Assembly (NCBI GenBank): GCA_024638465.1
Contig: JAHEKF010000014.1
Coordinates: forward strand, 1-53,057
Reading direction: 5' to 3'
Length of the DNA stretch: 53,057 nt
Source: Rhodospirillaceae bacterium
GTDB taxonomy: Bacteria > Pseudomonadota > Gammaproteobacteria > Steroidobacterales > Rariloculaceae
Part shown: positions 25,597 through 34,298 of the stretch, in pieces
Position numbering within the stretch: the stretch's first letter is position 1
Layout of the letters: each line of letters starts with the position of its first letter
Translations under genes and position numbers: made by a program
The notes under the pieces: model-generated
What the model saw: the letters and a program-made list of their open reading frames with translations, nothing else
What the model was told of the DNA's origin: nothing
Database searches by the model: none

Positions 25597-25682
25597 TACT
25601 GCGGCATCGGCAGCAATCCGCTAGTCTAGAAGCATGAAGATCGCGGGCCGCGCCGGGCCCATGTTTTCGGAGGAGATCGTTC

Positions 25683-26309
25683 ATGCATTTCCGGATAGTA
25701 CTGCCGCCGCTGGCGGTGATTCTGATAGCGCAGCCGGTGGCCGCGCAGGGCTGGTTCGAGTTCCGCAGCGTCGAAGACCGCTTTAGCGTCAACTTCCCCG
25801 CGGAGCCCGTCGTTGAAAATTTCACCTACGACTCTGAGTTCGATGCGACCTATCCGGCGCGAACCCACTCGGTCGAGCAGGGGACGACACGATACAGGGT
25901 CACAACCGTCGATTTCCGTGACGCCCGCAGAATCCACGAAGAAATGGAGAAGACCGAGGCGGCCAGCGGCGCCAACGCCTGGCTAAACGATCAGCGCGCT
26001 TCCGTAGCCAGGGCCGCTCGCGAGTTTCGCCAGCGCGGCGGAGAGGTGACTTACGATGCATGGTCCCACATTGACCTCGTCGAGGGGCACCAGATGCAGA
26101 TAACGAACGCGGATCGGACGCGGACTTTTATCGGTATCTATCTGCACGGACATGCACAACGCCTGCATATACTGGAAGCGACCGTTGCGTCCGGATCGCC
26201 TCCGCCCGGACAGTTCCAGCAGTCGCTTCGATTTCTCGACGAGAACGGAGAACGCGTCAGGCATCGGTTGACGATCGATGGCTGCAGCGTCGATCCCGAT
26301 GCGGCCTGA
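25683..26309 (+). CDS. Secreted protein of unknown family, tandem paralogue 2
   Basis: 208 residues, close relative of the preceding protein and 86 bases downstream of it, evidently a tandem gene duplication. Signal peptide LIAQPVAAQ, mature opening QGWFEFRSVEDRFSVNFPAEP, shared end GCSVDPDAA. A strong ribosome-binding site GGAGGAG precedes the ATG. Its last 11 bases overlap the start of the DUF6152 gene, so the two are translationally coupled. Function unknown; co-occurrence with a secreted cyclase and DUF6152 protein suggests a shared periplasmic task. Confidence 0.78.
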   Translation: MHFRIVLPPLAVILIAQPVAAQGWFEFRSVEDRFSVNFPAEPVVENFTYDSEFDATYPARTHSVEQGTTRYRVTTVDFRDARRIHEEMEKTEAASGANAWLNDQRASVARAAREFRQRGGEVTYDAWSHIDLVEGHQMQITNADRTRTFIGIYLHGHAQRLHILEATVASGSPPPGQFQQSLRFLDENGERVRHRLTIDGCSVDPDAA

Positions 26310-27318
26310 GGTGCGTGTCGCAGGAGCGGCGCTGCTGCTTGGCTCGTTCTGGGTCGCGGGCGTCGCGCCGGCGCATCACAGCGCATTGATGTTCGATCGG
26401 GATTCGGTGGTCGCTTTTCAGGGTACGGTGACCGCGTTCGACTGGAGCAATCCGCACGTCTACATCGTTGTCGAGACAGAGAATGCGGCGGGCGAAACGG
26501 CCGTTTGGGAGCTCGAGACAGACGCGACGCCGATCCTGGTACGCAGCGGCTGGAGCGAGACGTCGTTGCAACCTGGCGACCTTGTCCAGATTCGCGCGAA
26601 TCCCGAGCGTGATACGGAGCGGCTGCATGCATTGCTCGTGTCCGTGACTCGCGAGGACGGAACGGTGCTCGCGGCCCGCTCGAATTTTTTGCGTCGCGCA
26701 GCGCCGGGCGGTGACGCCACGACGAGCCTGGAAGGTAACTGGGAACTGGGTTTTCAGGACTATATCGCGTTTGCACAAGGCTCGGCCGCGATTCCGACGG
26801 ATGCGGCTGCCGAGGCGCGGGCCGCCTACGACGTCAAGCTCGACAGCCCTGAAGCGCAGTGTATCGCGCTGCCGTCGCCCGGGATCATTGCCGCCCCCTA
26901 TCTCAATCAGATCGAAGTTCTCGACGATCGCGTGCTGATCCGCAACGAACGCTTCGAGGTAGAGCGCGAGATTTTTATCGACGGGCGCGATTTTTCAGCT
27001 AATGCAACGCTGAGTAATCAGGGTTATTCGATCGGCCGCTGGGAAGGGGAGACGCTCGTCGTCGAAACCCGCTTCTTCGAGGCACATCGCTCGCAATTTC
27101 TCGGATCCGGATTGCCGTCAGGACCCGACAAGCGCGTTCTCGAGCGCTACACCCTGAGCGAAGACGGCACCTACCTCACGGTTGAATTCGAGCACGAAGA
27201 TCCCGGTATGCTGGCCGAGCCGTTTACGGGGACGCTGCGCTGGTACTACGCACCGCACTTCGACTATCTGGGCTTCAGCTGCGATGCCGACGTCTCGCGA
27301 AGATATTCCGAAGGCTGA
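26299..27318 (+). CDS. DUF6152 protein, long form, copy 1
   Basis: 339 residues from the ATG at 26299, overlapping the previous stop by 11 bases; an ATG seven codons earlier is possible. The signal peptide ends VAPA, so the mature chain would start HHSALMFDRD. The N-terminal DUF6152 domain has the motif FDWSNPHVY. The C-terminal module runs from Cys (EAQCIALPSPG) to Cys (GFSCDAD) and contains GYSIGRWEGETLVVETR. Exported; periplasmic role unknown. Closest to copy 5 at 36783 (shared LVRSGW/LIRSGW and IRNERF segments). The gene ends one base from the convergent M16 gene. Confidence 0.82.
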   Translation: MRPEVRVAGAALLLGSFWVAGVAPAHHSALMFDRDSVVAFQGTVTAFDWSNPHVYIVVETENAAGETAVWELETDATPILVRSGWSETSLQPGDLVQIRANPERDTERLHALLVSVTREDGTVLAARSNFLRRAAPGGDATTSLEGNWELGFQDYIAFAQGSAAIPTDAAAEARAAYDVKLDSPEAQCIALPSPGIIAAPYLNQIEVLDDRVLIRNERFEVEREIFIDGRDFSANATLSNQGYSIGRWEGETLVVETRFFEAHRSQFLGSGLPSGPDKRVLERYTLSEDGTYLTVEFEHEDPGMLAEPFTGTLRWYYAPHFDYLGFSCDADVSRRYSEG

Positions 27319-27319
27319 C

Positions 27320-28873
27320 TCAGCGTCCGGTCTGGAACATCTCATCGACGGGAACGATCGTGATGTCGTCCGCCGCGATATTCAGTGAGTACCCCGCGAT
27401 GACACTGTCTTCTTCGAGTACGGAATCCGGTTTCGGTGATTCGTACCGGAGCGGACTGGGAGCGTCGGAAGACAGCGCTTCAGCCAGCGCCCCGGCTTCG
27501 CCAGTGACGATCGCAATTCTGAGGTTTTCGGCTCTGAGATGCTTCGCGATCGCCGCATTCACTTCGTCCAGCGTGATTTCGTCCATGAGTTGCCGAAAAC
27601 GCGCGAGGTGCCCGTCGCCGTTGATGCCGTAGAAACGGTCATCGACCGCGTAACCCAGCCGTTCGGTCGATGTCTTGGCGAAATGCAGCACGTATTTTCG
27701 AAGGAACGAACGCGTCAGCTCGAAGTCGTCCTCGGTCATCCCTTCCTCGACCAGTCGACGCAGTTCCCGGACAGCCGCCCGCAACGCAAAATGCGCCTGG
27801 TGATTGGGCAGCGTCCTGATCCAGACTTCGAAGAACTGGTGCCGGCGAGCGACGTTGACCGGCGGCATGCTGCGTTGGCCGCCTTCCGGGAAAGCCTCGA
27901 TATAAGAATAGTCGCCATAGTTCAGGCCGCGAACTTCACGAATCACCTGGAACAAATGACTGGCGGAATTTCGATGTTCGCCGAGCCAGGAATTTGCGAT
28001 CCACAACGCGTAGAACTCGCGTTCACCGCGATGTACGTCGATCGGGTAGCCGAAGCTGATCGAGGCGTCGGCATCGGGCTTGTCGACGAGAACGACTCGT
28101 TGGTTTTCCCAGGCAGGTGCCGCAACGCCGGGAGCCGGTGGCGGATCGCTATCAGGCAGGCTCTCGATCGCGGCTTCCAGTGTTTCGACCAGCGTGTCGC
28201 TGAATCCGCCGCCGAGGCCGAGCGTTGCGTTCGACGCGGTGTAGTGACGGGCGTAAAACTCGCGAACGTCATCCAGCGTAATTGCATTGAGGCCGTCGAC
28301 GGTTCCTTCGGGCGGGTGCGCGTAGGCTGTTCCCTCGAAGATCATCTGGTTCAAGGCCGCTTTACCCAGCTCCTCGTCTGACGCATAGCGAAGGACGTTC
28401 TCGAGGTAGTTGATCGTGTCGTTCCTGATCCGCTCGAAATCATTTTCGTCAAAGGCCGGACGCAGGAATGCGTCGATATAGAGACTTGTATAGAGCGCGA
28501 GGTTGTCGGTATGGGTTCTGCCCGTAAGGGTCGTCATCTCCCGGTCGACACGGGCGCCGTAGGTCGACGCGATCGGATACAGCGCCTCGAGTATTGCTTC
28601 ATAGGCGTTGTTCTCGGTCGACGCATCCGCGAGCATCTGCCCGGTCAGGTAGGCGAGGCCCTCCTTGCCCGGCGGATCGTTCTGCGAGCCCACTGCGAAC
28701 CAGATCGAGACGGCGACAGTCGGGTCGGTCGGTACCGGCAGGAGAATCGGTAAAGAGTCCGGGGCTTCGGCGGCCGTCGGCGCAGCCGGCGCAGGAGCAC
28801 TCGGGCCGGAATCGTTCGTGCACGCGCTTACGCCGAGAGCGATCAGCGTCAGCATCATTGCGCGGGCAATCAT
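27320..28873 (-). CDS. M16-family peptidase homologue, catalytically inactive partner, lipoprotein
   Basis: 517 residues. The signal peptide ends in the lipobox GVSAC, so it is likely a membrane-anchored lipoprotein. The M16 fold is clear (FYARHYTASNATLGLGGGF, GYAVDDRFYGING), but the zinc motif HxxEH is missing; the equivalent place reads GLAYLTGQM. Together with the intact M16 protein encoded upstream it would form a heterodimer in which one subunit catalyses and the other shapes the chamber, as known for bacterial M16 pairs and mitochondrial processing peptidase. Start and upstream stop overlap by four bases (ATGA), supporting translational coupling. Confidence 0.85.
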   Translation of the reverse strand: MIARAMMLTLIALGVSACTNDSGPSAPAPAAPTAAEAPDSLPILLPVPTDPTVAVSIWFAVGSQNDPPGKEGLAYLTGQMLADASTENNAYEAILEALYPIASTYGARVDREMTTLTGRTHTDNLALYTSLYIDAFLRPAFDENDFERIRNDTINYLENVLRYASDEELGKAALNQMIFEGTAYAHPPEGTVDGLNAITLDDVREFYARHYTASNATLGLGGGFSDTLVETLEAAIESLPDSDPPPAPGVAAPAWENQRVVLVDKPDADASISFGYPIDVHRGEREFYALWIANSWLGEHRNSASHLFQVIREVRGLNYGDYSYIEAFPEGGQRSMPPVNVARRHQFFEVWIRTLPNHQAHFALRAAVRELRRLVEEGMTEDDFELTRSFLRKYVLHFAKTSTERLGYAVDDRFYGINGDGHLARFRQLMDEITLDEVNAAIAKHLRAENLRIAIVTGEAGALAEALSSDAPSPLRYESPKPDSVLEEDSVIAGYSLNIAADDITIVPVDEMFQTGR

Positions 28874-30210
28874 TGTTGTTCCCTCAACACGGCGACGACG
28901 CGTTGATCCGGCGTCAGATAGCGCCGCGCGGCTGCCTGTACCTCAACCGGCGTAACGGTCTCATAGGCGGCATAGATTTCCTCCACGCTGTCGAGGCCGC
29001 CACTGATCGCGAGATGTCGCGCGAGCCCGCCCGCGATGTCGTCGGGTGTTTCGAGTCCCATGACGAAGCCGTAGCGGATCCGCGATTTCAGCGATGCAAG
29101 GCGCTCCGGGTCGGGCGGGGATGCCTGATAGCCCGCGATAGCCGAATCGATCGTCTCGAGGACGTAATCGACCATCGCGGGGTCTTTCACTCGGGTATAA
29201 ATAAAGATCAGCCCCGGATCGCGATTGAGACCTTCATCCGTCGCGAGAAACTCGACGACCTGTTCGTCGATGACGAGCTTTCTGTAGATATCGCTGGTGC
29301 TGCCGAAAGCCAGTTCAACGAGGAGGTCGGCGGCGACGCGATTACGGTTGGCCGGGTCGAACGCGTCCGACTTGTAACCCAGCGCGATGATCGGGAGCGT
29401 GCGGCCGGCGTAGGCGACATCGATACGCCGTTCTTCCGTCTGCGGCGGTTCCGCTGCAATGTCGGGAGGCACGTAGCCGGATTCCCAGCTGCCGTAGTAG
29501 GTTTCGACCAGATCCATGACGGGATCAGGCTGGACGCCGCCCGCGATAAACAGAATCGTGTTCTCGGGCCGGTAGTAACGAGAGAAGAACGATTGTGAGT
29601 AATCGAACATCGTCGGCATCGCCGCAATGTCTTCTTCGAAGCCCATCGTCGTATGACCGTAGGTATGCTCGGTGAATGCGGCCGCCATTGTCGCTTCGTA
29701 AATCACGAAGAACGGATTCGTCTTGTTTTTACGGTATTCGCCATAGACTGCGCCGGCTTCCGTCTGAAAGTCCGCTTCGGAGTAAGCCAGGTTCTGAAAC
29801 CGGTCGCTCTCGAGTTGCATTACCTGCTCGAGGTCCTCGGCCGCGATCGAGATGTGATAGGCCGTGAGGTCGTCGGTCGTGTAGGCATTACCATCGGCAC
29901 CGATGCCTGTAAGGATCTCATTGTAGACATCCGACGGGTAAGCCTCGGTGCCGCGAAACATCATGTGTTCGAAGAAGTGTGCGAATCCCGAGTGGCCCGG
30001 TTCGTACTCGTCACGAGAGCCGGTTCGCACGATCGACCAGTAAGCGACGAGGCCCGTCTCCGCCATCGGCATGACGATGGCGGTCAGGCCGTTATCGAGC
30101 GTCTCGACGCGCGCATCGTAGGGAATGATTCCGGCAGGGGCGGATTCTTGCCCGAAGGCCGGCGACAGGAAGGCGGCCGCGACGAGCGGCGGCAGGAATC
30201 GTTTAAGCAT
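28870..30210 (-). CDS. M16-family zinc metallopeptidase, active subunit
   Basis: 446 residues with a signal peptide (LVAAAFLSPAFG). The inverted zinc motif FAHFFEHMMF gives His78, Glu81 and His82; the third ligand is Glu151 or Glu158 in the TEAGAVYGEYR segment, at the expected spacing. It would cut peptides in the periplasm. It is first gene of the two-gene operon with the inactive partner. The upstream 156 bases to the divergent gene at 30367 hold no promoter I can name with confidence. Confidence 0.88.
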   Translation of the reverse strand: MLKRFLPPLVAAAFLSPAFGQESAPAGIIPYDARVETLDNGLTAIVMPMAETGLVAYWSIVRTGSRDEYEPGHSGFAHFFEHMMFRGTEAYPSDVYNEILTGIGADGNAYTTDDLTAYHISIAAEDLEQVMQLESDRFQNLAYSEADFQTEAGAVYGEYRKNKTNPFFVIYEATMAAAFTEHTYGHTTMGFEEDIAAMPTMFDYSQSFFSRYYRPENTILFIAGGVQPDPVMDLVETYYGSWESGYVPPDIAAEPPQTEERRIDVAYAGRTLPIIALGYKSDAFDPANRNRVAADLLVELAFGSTSDIYRKLVIDEQVVEFLATDEGLNRDPGLIFIYTRVKDPAMVDYVLETIDSAIAGYQASPPDPERLASLKSRIRYGFVMGLETPDDIAGGLARHLAISGGLDSVEEIYAAYETVTPVEVQAAARRYLTPDQRVVAVLREQQ

Positions 30211-30366
30211 GTTAGTCCGCTGAGCTTGCGATGATCTGCCGCTCAGTCTAGCAGAACGGGGTGTGGCCGAGCCGCGCCAGGGAAGCCCGGAGTCAACACG
30301 GGCGCGGGCTGTAGCCTGGATTGCCGAATGTTAAAATCGACTTCAGTTCCAGGAAGGGCCAGCGAG

Positions 30367-30915
30367 ATGCCTATCAGTCAGCACATAGCCGAGCGTGATT
30401 TCCTTCCCGCGCTACTTGCAGCGTTGTTGGGGATGAGTCCTTGTGTCGCCGCATGGGCTCAGGAGCAGGACGAAGCCGCTTCCACTGAATTTTCCGGAGA
30501 GATGGAAGAGCTGACCGTCGTTGCTCCGCGCTCGCTCGAGACCTTGCGCCAGGAACTCGTCATCGCCGAGGACGATGTACTCAATGCCTACAACGCGCTC
30601 AACGATGACGACGACTACGATATTTACTGTACGGAAGAGCGGCCGCTGGGTAGCTACATCCCGGTGCGTGTCTGCAAAGCGCGCTTCGTCGACAACGAGC
30701 AAGCCAGAAGCGCCTACGATTTCCTGAGCGGCAGTGGTTATACCGATCCGAGCGGGCAGATTCAGTTTCACGAAAGCATCATGCGGCAGAAGATGGCGGA
30801 GCTCGCTGCGGAGAACCCGACCCTCTATAACGCACTCCTGCGCTATTACAATCTGAAGACTGATTACGATGCCGAGCGCGCTTCGCGCTTCGAAGATCAG
30901 TTCTTCGCCCGGTAG
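30367..30915 (+). CDS. Secreted protein of unknown function with N-terminal TonB-box-like segment
   Basis: 182 residues from the ATG preceded by AGGAAGGG eight bases upstream; a weaker ATG 13 codons earlier is less likely. A signal peptide (LLAALLGMSPCVAAWAQ) is followed by MEELTVVAPRSLETL, which resembles the start of TonB-dependent receptors but the chain is far too short to be one. An acidic stretch (NALNDDDDYDIYC) and two cysteine-bearing segments follow. I have seen similar small secreted proteins in gammaproteobacterial genomes but know no function. It lies 24 bases upstream of miaE. Confidence 0.7.
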   Translation: MPISQHIAERDFLPALLAALLGMSPCVAAWAQEQDEAASTEFSGEMEELTVVAPRSLETLRQELVIAEDDVLNAYNALNDDDDYDIYCTEERPLGSYIPVRVCKARFVDNEQARSAYDFLSGSGYTDPSGQIQFHESIMRQKMAELAAENPTLYNALLRYYNLKTDYDAERASRFEDQFFAR

Positions 30916-30939
30916 CCCGGTCGGCGCGAGCGAGCATCC

Positions 30940-31557
30940 ATGCCGAAGCCGGACATTCAGGCAGTATTGGATTTTCTGCACTGCCGAACCCCACAAGCCT
31001 GGATCGACCATGCCGTCGACGACATCGCCACGGTCCTGCTCGACCACGCCGCGCTCGAACTCAAAGCCGCGCAACAGGCTCTGACGCTCATGAACCGCTA
31101 TGCCAGCGAGGCTGTTCTGCTGAACAGAATGTCACGCCTGGCGCGAGAGGAGTTGCGTCACTTCGAGCGAGTCGTCGCGGTGCTGGGAAAACGCGGGATC
31201 GACTATCAGCGGGTTTCCGCATCGCGATATTTCGCCCGCCTGCATGAGCAAATCCGCGATGCCGAACCCGCAAGGCGAGTCGATACACTGATCGTTGGCG
31301 CCGTCGTTGAAGCGCGCTCCTGCGAACGCTTCCATGCGTTGCTACCGAAGCTCGAGGAACGGGAGCCGGATCTGGCGGAGCTCTACTCATCGCTTCTCGA
31401 GTCGGAAGCGCGGCACTTCGAGGACTATCTGGGTCTGGCGAAGAGCGCCGCCGGCGGCTCGATCACAGTTCGCACCGACGAAATTCTTGAAACAGAAGCC
31501 GGTTTGATCAACTCTACCGACCCTGAACTTCGCTTTCACAGCGGCGTTCCGGCATAG
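30940..31557 (+). CDS. miaE: tRNA 2-methylthio-N6-isopentenyladenosine-37 hydroxylase
   Basis: 205 residues with the ferritin-like di-iron helices of MiaE: LDHAALELKAAQQA, REELRHFERV, EARSCERF and ESEARHFEDY supply the Glu and His ligands. It hydroxylates the isopentenyl chain of ms2i6A37 in tRNAs reading UNN codons, an oxygen-dependent cytosolic step. The gene is typical of Gammaproteobacteria and supports that placement of the window. It is co-directional with the gene before it, and the start follows that stop by 24 bases. Confidence 0.9.
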   Translation: MPKPDIQAVLDFLHCRTPQAWIDHAVDDIATVLLDHAALELKAAQQALTLMNRYASEAVLLNRMSRLAREELRHFERVVAVLGKRGIDYQRVSASRYFARLHEQIRDAEPARRVDTLIVGAVVEARSCERFHALLPKLEEREPDLAELYSSLLESEARHFEDYLGLAKSAAGGSITVRTDEILETEAGLINSTDPELRFHSGVPA

Positions 31558-31598
31558 TTTCCACGCCGCATCACCAATACGAATCACCGAGGGAAAGC

Positions 31599-32012
31599 AT
31601 GAGAAAGTTCGCAATTCTGGCCGCGATGCTGACGGTCGCGCTGTCGGCCGCGGCGCACCACAACCCGGGCTATTACTTCGACATGCGCGAAGTCATCGTG
31701 CACAGCGATGCGACGGTCGTTTCCTATGAACCAGCGAACCCCCATGGTCGGCTGATCTATTCGATGCCGGATGAGGACGGTGTCGATCGCGAATGGGTTG
31801 CCGAACTCCCGGCCAATAACATGATGCGGCGCTACGGCGTCGGTGCCGGACTGGTCAGCCCCGGTGACGTGGTCACGATGCGCGGCAATCCCGGACGTAA
31901 CGGAGCGACGATGCTCCGCATTACCCACGTTCTGTTGCCGAGCGGCGACGTGGCGACTTTCTATGCGCCCCAGGGAACCGGCAGCGTCGAGGATCTGCAG
32001 GTTGGTGAGTAG
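31599..32012 (+). CDS. DUF6152 protein, short form, copy 2
   Basis: 137 residues, with GAGGGAAAGC just before the ATG. Signal peptide MRKFAILAAMLTVALSAAA predicts a mature start HHNPGYYFDM. The single domain has YEPANPHGRL in place of the FDWxNPH segment. No C-terminal module is present. It lies 41 bases after miaE and 236 bases before the cytochrome c gene. The gap between it and the cytochrome gene holds no confident gene or hairpin. Function unknown. Confidence 0.82.
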   Translation: MRKFAILAAMLTVALSAAAHHNPGYYFDMREVIVHSDATVVSYEPANPHGRLIYSMPDEDGVDREWVAELPANNMMRRYGVGAGLVSPGDVVTMRGNPGRNGATMLRITHVLLPSGDVATFYAPQGTGSVEDLQVGE

Positions 32013-32248
32013 TCGGAAGCGTTCGCGGCGGCCTGCAACAGAAGAGATTCCAGGTCGAAAATAGGTAGAATCGACACGGGGGAGCATCCCGGAGAAGAAA
32101 TGTTCTATCGCGGGGGAATTCGAAAGTCACGATGCTTGCCGGCAGGCTGCGTCTGCCTGGCGCATGTACCGCCGGACTGTTCAGCGGTCCCTCCCAACAG
32201 TATCCCTCGCTTGCAGCGCGAGCCATTCGGCGAGCCGGAGGTTACACG

Positions 32249-33301
32249 ATGAAGAGCGTTACTCGTTTAATACTAGTGGGCCTGACCGGCGTCCTGGCAT
32301 CGACCGGCAGCGCACTCTCCCAGACTGCCGATCCCGGTTCGGAGGACTGGCCGAGCTGGGCTTACGGCTTCCTGGCTCCGCTTGGAGAGGGCGACCGGGT
32401 TGCGCTGCCGTGCCCGCTGGATGCCAATCCGCGCAGCTGCCGGCACCCGAGTGCGCCCGAGTTCGAAGACGGTATCAAGCACTCGCTGCCCGATACGGAT
32501 CTGAAATTCACGGCCCGCGAGGCGGACAACGGCTATGGCCCCGCCGACTGGTATCCGGGCGACCACCCCGAGATGCCCGACATCGTCAGATACGGCAACG
32601 AGGCCGCTGGCGTACGAGCCTGCTCCCTCTGCCACTACCCGAACGGCCAGGGCAAGATGGAGAATGCGCATGTCTCCGGGTTGCCGGCCGCCTATATCCT
32701 GCAGCAGCTCGATCTCTTCGAAGCCGGCGATCGCAGGAACTCCGATCCGCGCAAGGACAATACGAATGAGATGGCGCGTATGCCCGCGCGCCTCACGGAC
32801 GAAGAAAAACAGCAGATCGCCGAATATTTCTCGGCAATGCCGTTTCGCCAGTGGGTTCGCGTCGTCGAGACCGACATGGTGCCCACGGTACGTATTACAA
32901 ACGGCGGGCTGATGGTACCGCTCGAGGACGAACCGCTCGTGCCAATCGGCAACAACATCATCGAAGTGCCTGAGCACCCCGAGCGAATGGAAATCATGCG
33001 CGACCCGCGCAGCGGTTTCGTCACTTACGTTCCGCTGGGAAGCCTTGCGAAGGGTGAAGAACTCGTGACGACGGGTGGTGGCAAAACGATCCAGTGCGGC
33101 CTGTGTCATGGACCGGGCATGCAGGGGCTTGGCGACATTCCGGGCATCGCCGGCCGCACCGCGAGTTACACGATGCGCCAGCTTTGGGATATCAAGCAGG
33201 GCACCCGCAAGAGCAACGGCATCATGGAGCCGGTCGTGCAGAATTTGAGCGCGGAGGATTTGCGCAACATCGTCGCTTATCTTGCCTCGCTGCCGCCCTG
33301 A
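32249..33301 (+). CDS. Periplasmic dihaem cytochrome c
   Basis: 350 residues with a signal peptide (LILVGLTGVLASTGSALSQ). Two haem-binding sites are clear: Cys125-Cys128-His129 (CSLCH) and Cys283-Cys286-His287 (CGLCH), each followed by a methionine-bearing helix (NEMARM, NGIMEP) suitable as axial ligand, so two class I-type domains in one chain, about 150 residues apart. The start is the ATG with CGGAGG upstream; an in-frame upstream extension begins inside non-homologous sequence. It sits between a short and a long DUF6152 gene on the same strand and six bases before the latter. Electron donor and acceptor are unknown. Confidence 0.85.
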   Translation: MKSVTRLILVGLTGVLASTGSALSQTADPGSEDWPSWAYGFLAPLGEGDRVALPCPLDANPRSCRHPSAPEFEDGIKHSLPDTDLKFTAREADNGYGPADWYPGDHPEMPDIVRYGNEAAGVRACSLCHYPNGQGKMENAHVSGLPAAYILQQLDLFEAGDRRNSDPRKDNTNEMARMPARLTDEEKQQIAEYFSAMPFRQWVRVVETDMVPTVRITNGGLMVPLEDEPLVPIGNNIIEVPEHPERMEIMRDPRSGFVTYVPLGSLAKGEELVTTGGGKTIQCGLCHGPGMQGLGDIPGIAGRTASYTMRQLWDIKQGTRKSNGIMEPVVQNLSAEDLRNIVAYLASLPP

Positions 33302-33307
33302 TCGCGG

Positions 33308-34294
33308 ATGAGCGCCCGCGTTGAAGCTACCGTGGCGACGCTGCTTGCCGGCGTGTGTTCGGCTGTGGAGGCTCACCACTCGGTCGCATATTACGGCGAC
33401 GAACTGGTTGAACTTGCCGGCGAGATCGTCGAGGTCGACTGGCGCAATCCACACGTTGGCATAACGGTAGAAGCCGTCAACGACAGAGGGCTGAGCGAAG
33501 TCTGGCGGATGGAGGGCAACTCCATCTACAACCTCCGCAGGCAGGGCGTCACCGCCGAGCTGTTCCCGGTCGGGCAGCGGGTCGTCGTTTCCGGCAGGGC
33601 ATCGACTCGCGAAGACAACATGATGCTCATGGACACTATCGTGATGCCGGATGGACGCGAGTTCGTCCTCTGGGACCTCTCGGGTCGTGTTGACGTCGAG
33701 GAAAGCGTCGTTGATGCGGCCGCAGAGAACAAAGGCCTGTTCCGTGTCTGGAGCGTGCCACGCGCAAACATTGGCGCGTATCTTCAGCAGCTCGTCGATC
33801 AGCCGTTCACAGAGGCTGCGATAGCGGGCAGGGCCGCGTGGAATCCGCTCGACAACTTCGCGACGCGTTGCGAGCAGGAAGGCATGCCGCGCATCATGGT
33901 CAATCCGCATCCGTTCGAGTTCATCGACCGTGGCGACACCATCACGCTGCGCACGGAGCTCTACGATATCGAGCGCACCATCCACATGAACCGAAGCGAA
34001 GCTCCCGCCGACGCTGCCGCATCGAAACACGGATATTCAGTCGGTCGCTGGGACGGGGACGACCTTGTCGTAACGACGACTCACGTGAACTGGCCGTATT
34101 TCGACAATCGCGGCACACCTCAGAGCGAGAATGTCCGCATCGTCGAGCGGTTCGAACTCAGTGGCGATCAGGCGAGACTGAACTTCACGGTGACCGTAAC
34201 GGACCCGGCGACCTTCACTTCGCCGGCCGTGCTAAGCGGATACTGGGAAGCGCTCGGAGAGACGATTCCGGCGTACGATTGTCAGCCGTTGTAA
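33308..34294 (+). CDS. DUF6152 protein, long form, copy 3, downstream of cytochrome c
   Basis: 328 residues. The signal peptide ends SAVEA, giving a mature start HHSVAYYGDE. DUF6152 motif VDWRNPHVGI, then a linker NKGLFRVWSVPR and the C-terminal module from Cys (FATRCEQEGMPR) to Cys (YDCQPL) with GYSVGRWDGDDLVVTTT. Closest to copy 6 at 40586. It starts six bases after the cytochrome c stop, so the two are almost certainly co-transcribed and may form a periplasmic redox pair. It ends four bases from the convergent gene at 34299. Confidence 0.83.
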   Translation: MSARVEATVATLLAGVCSAVEAHHSVAYYGDELVELAGEIVEVDWRNPHVGITVEAVNDRGLSEVWRMEGNSIYNLRRQGVTAELFPVGQRVVVSGRASTREDNMMLMDTIVMPDGREFVLWDLSGRVDVEESVVDAAAENKGLFRVWSVPRANIGAYLQQLVDQPFTEAAIAGRAAWNPLDNFATRCEQEGMPRIMVNPHPFEFIDRGDTITLRTELYDIERTIHMNRSEAPADAAASKHGYSVGRWDGDDLVVTTTHVNWPYFDNRGTPQSENVRIVERFELSGDQARLNFTVTVTDPATFTSPAVLSGYWEALGETIPAYDCQPL

Positions 34295-34298
34295 CTGC

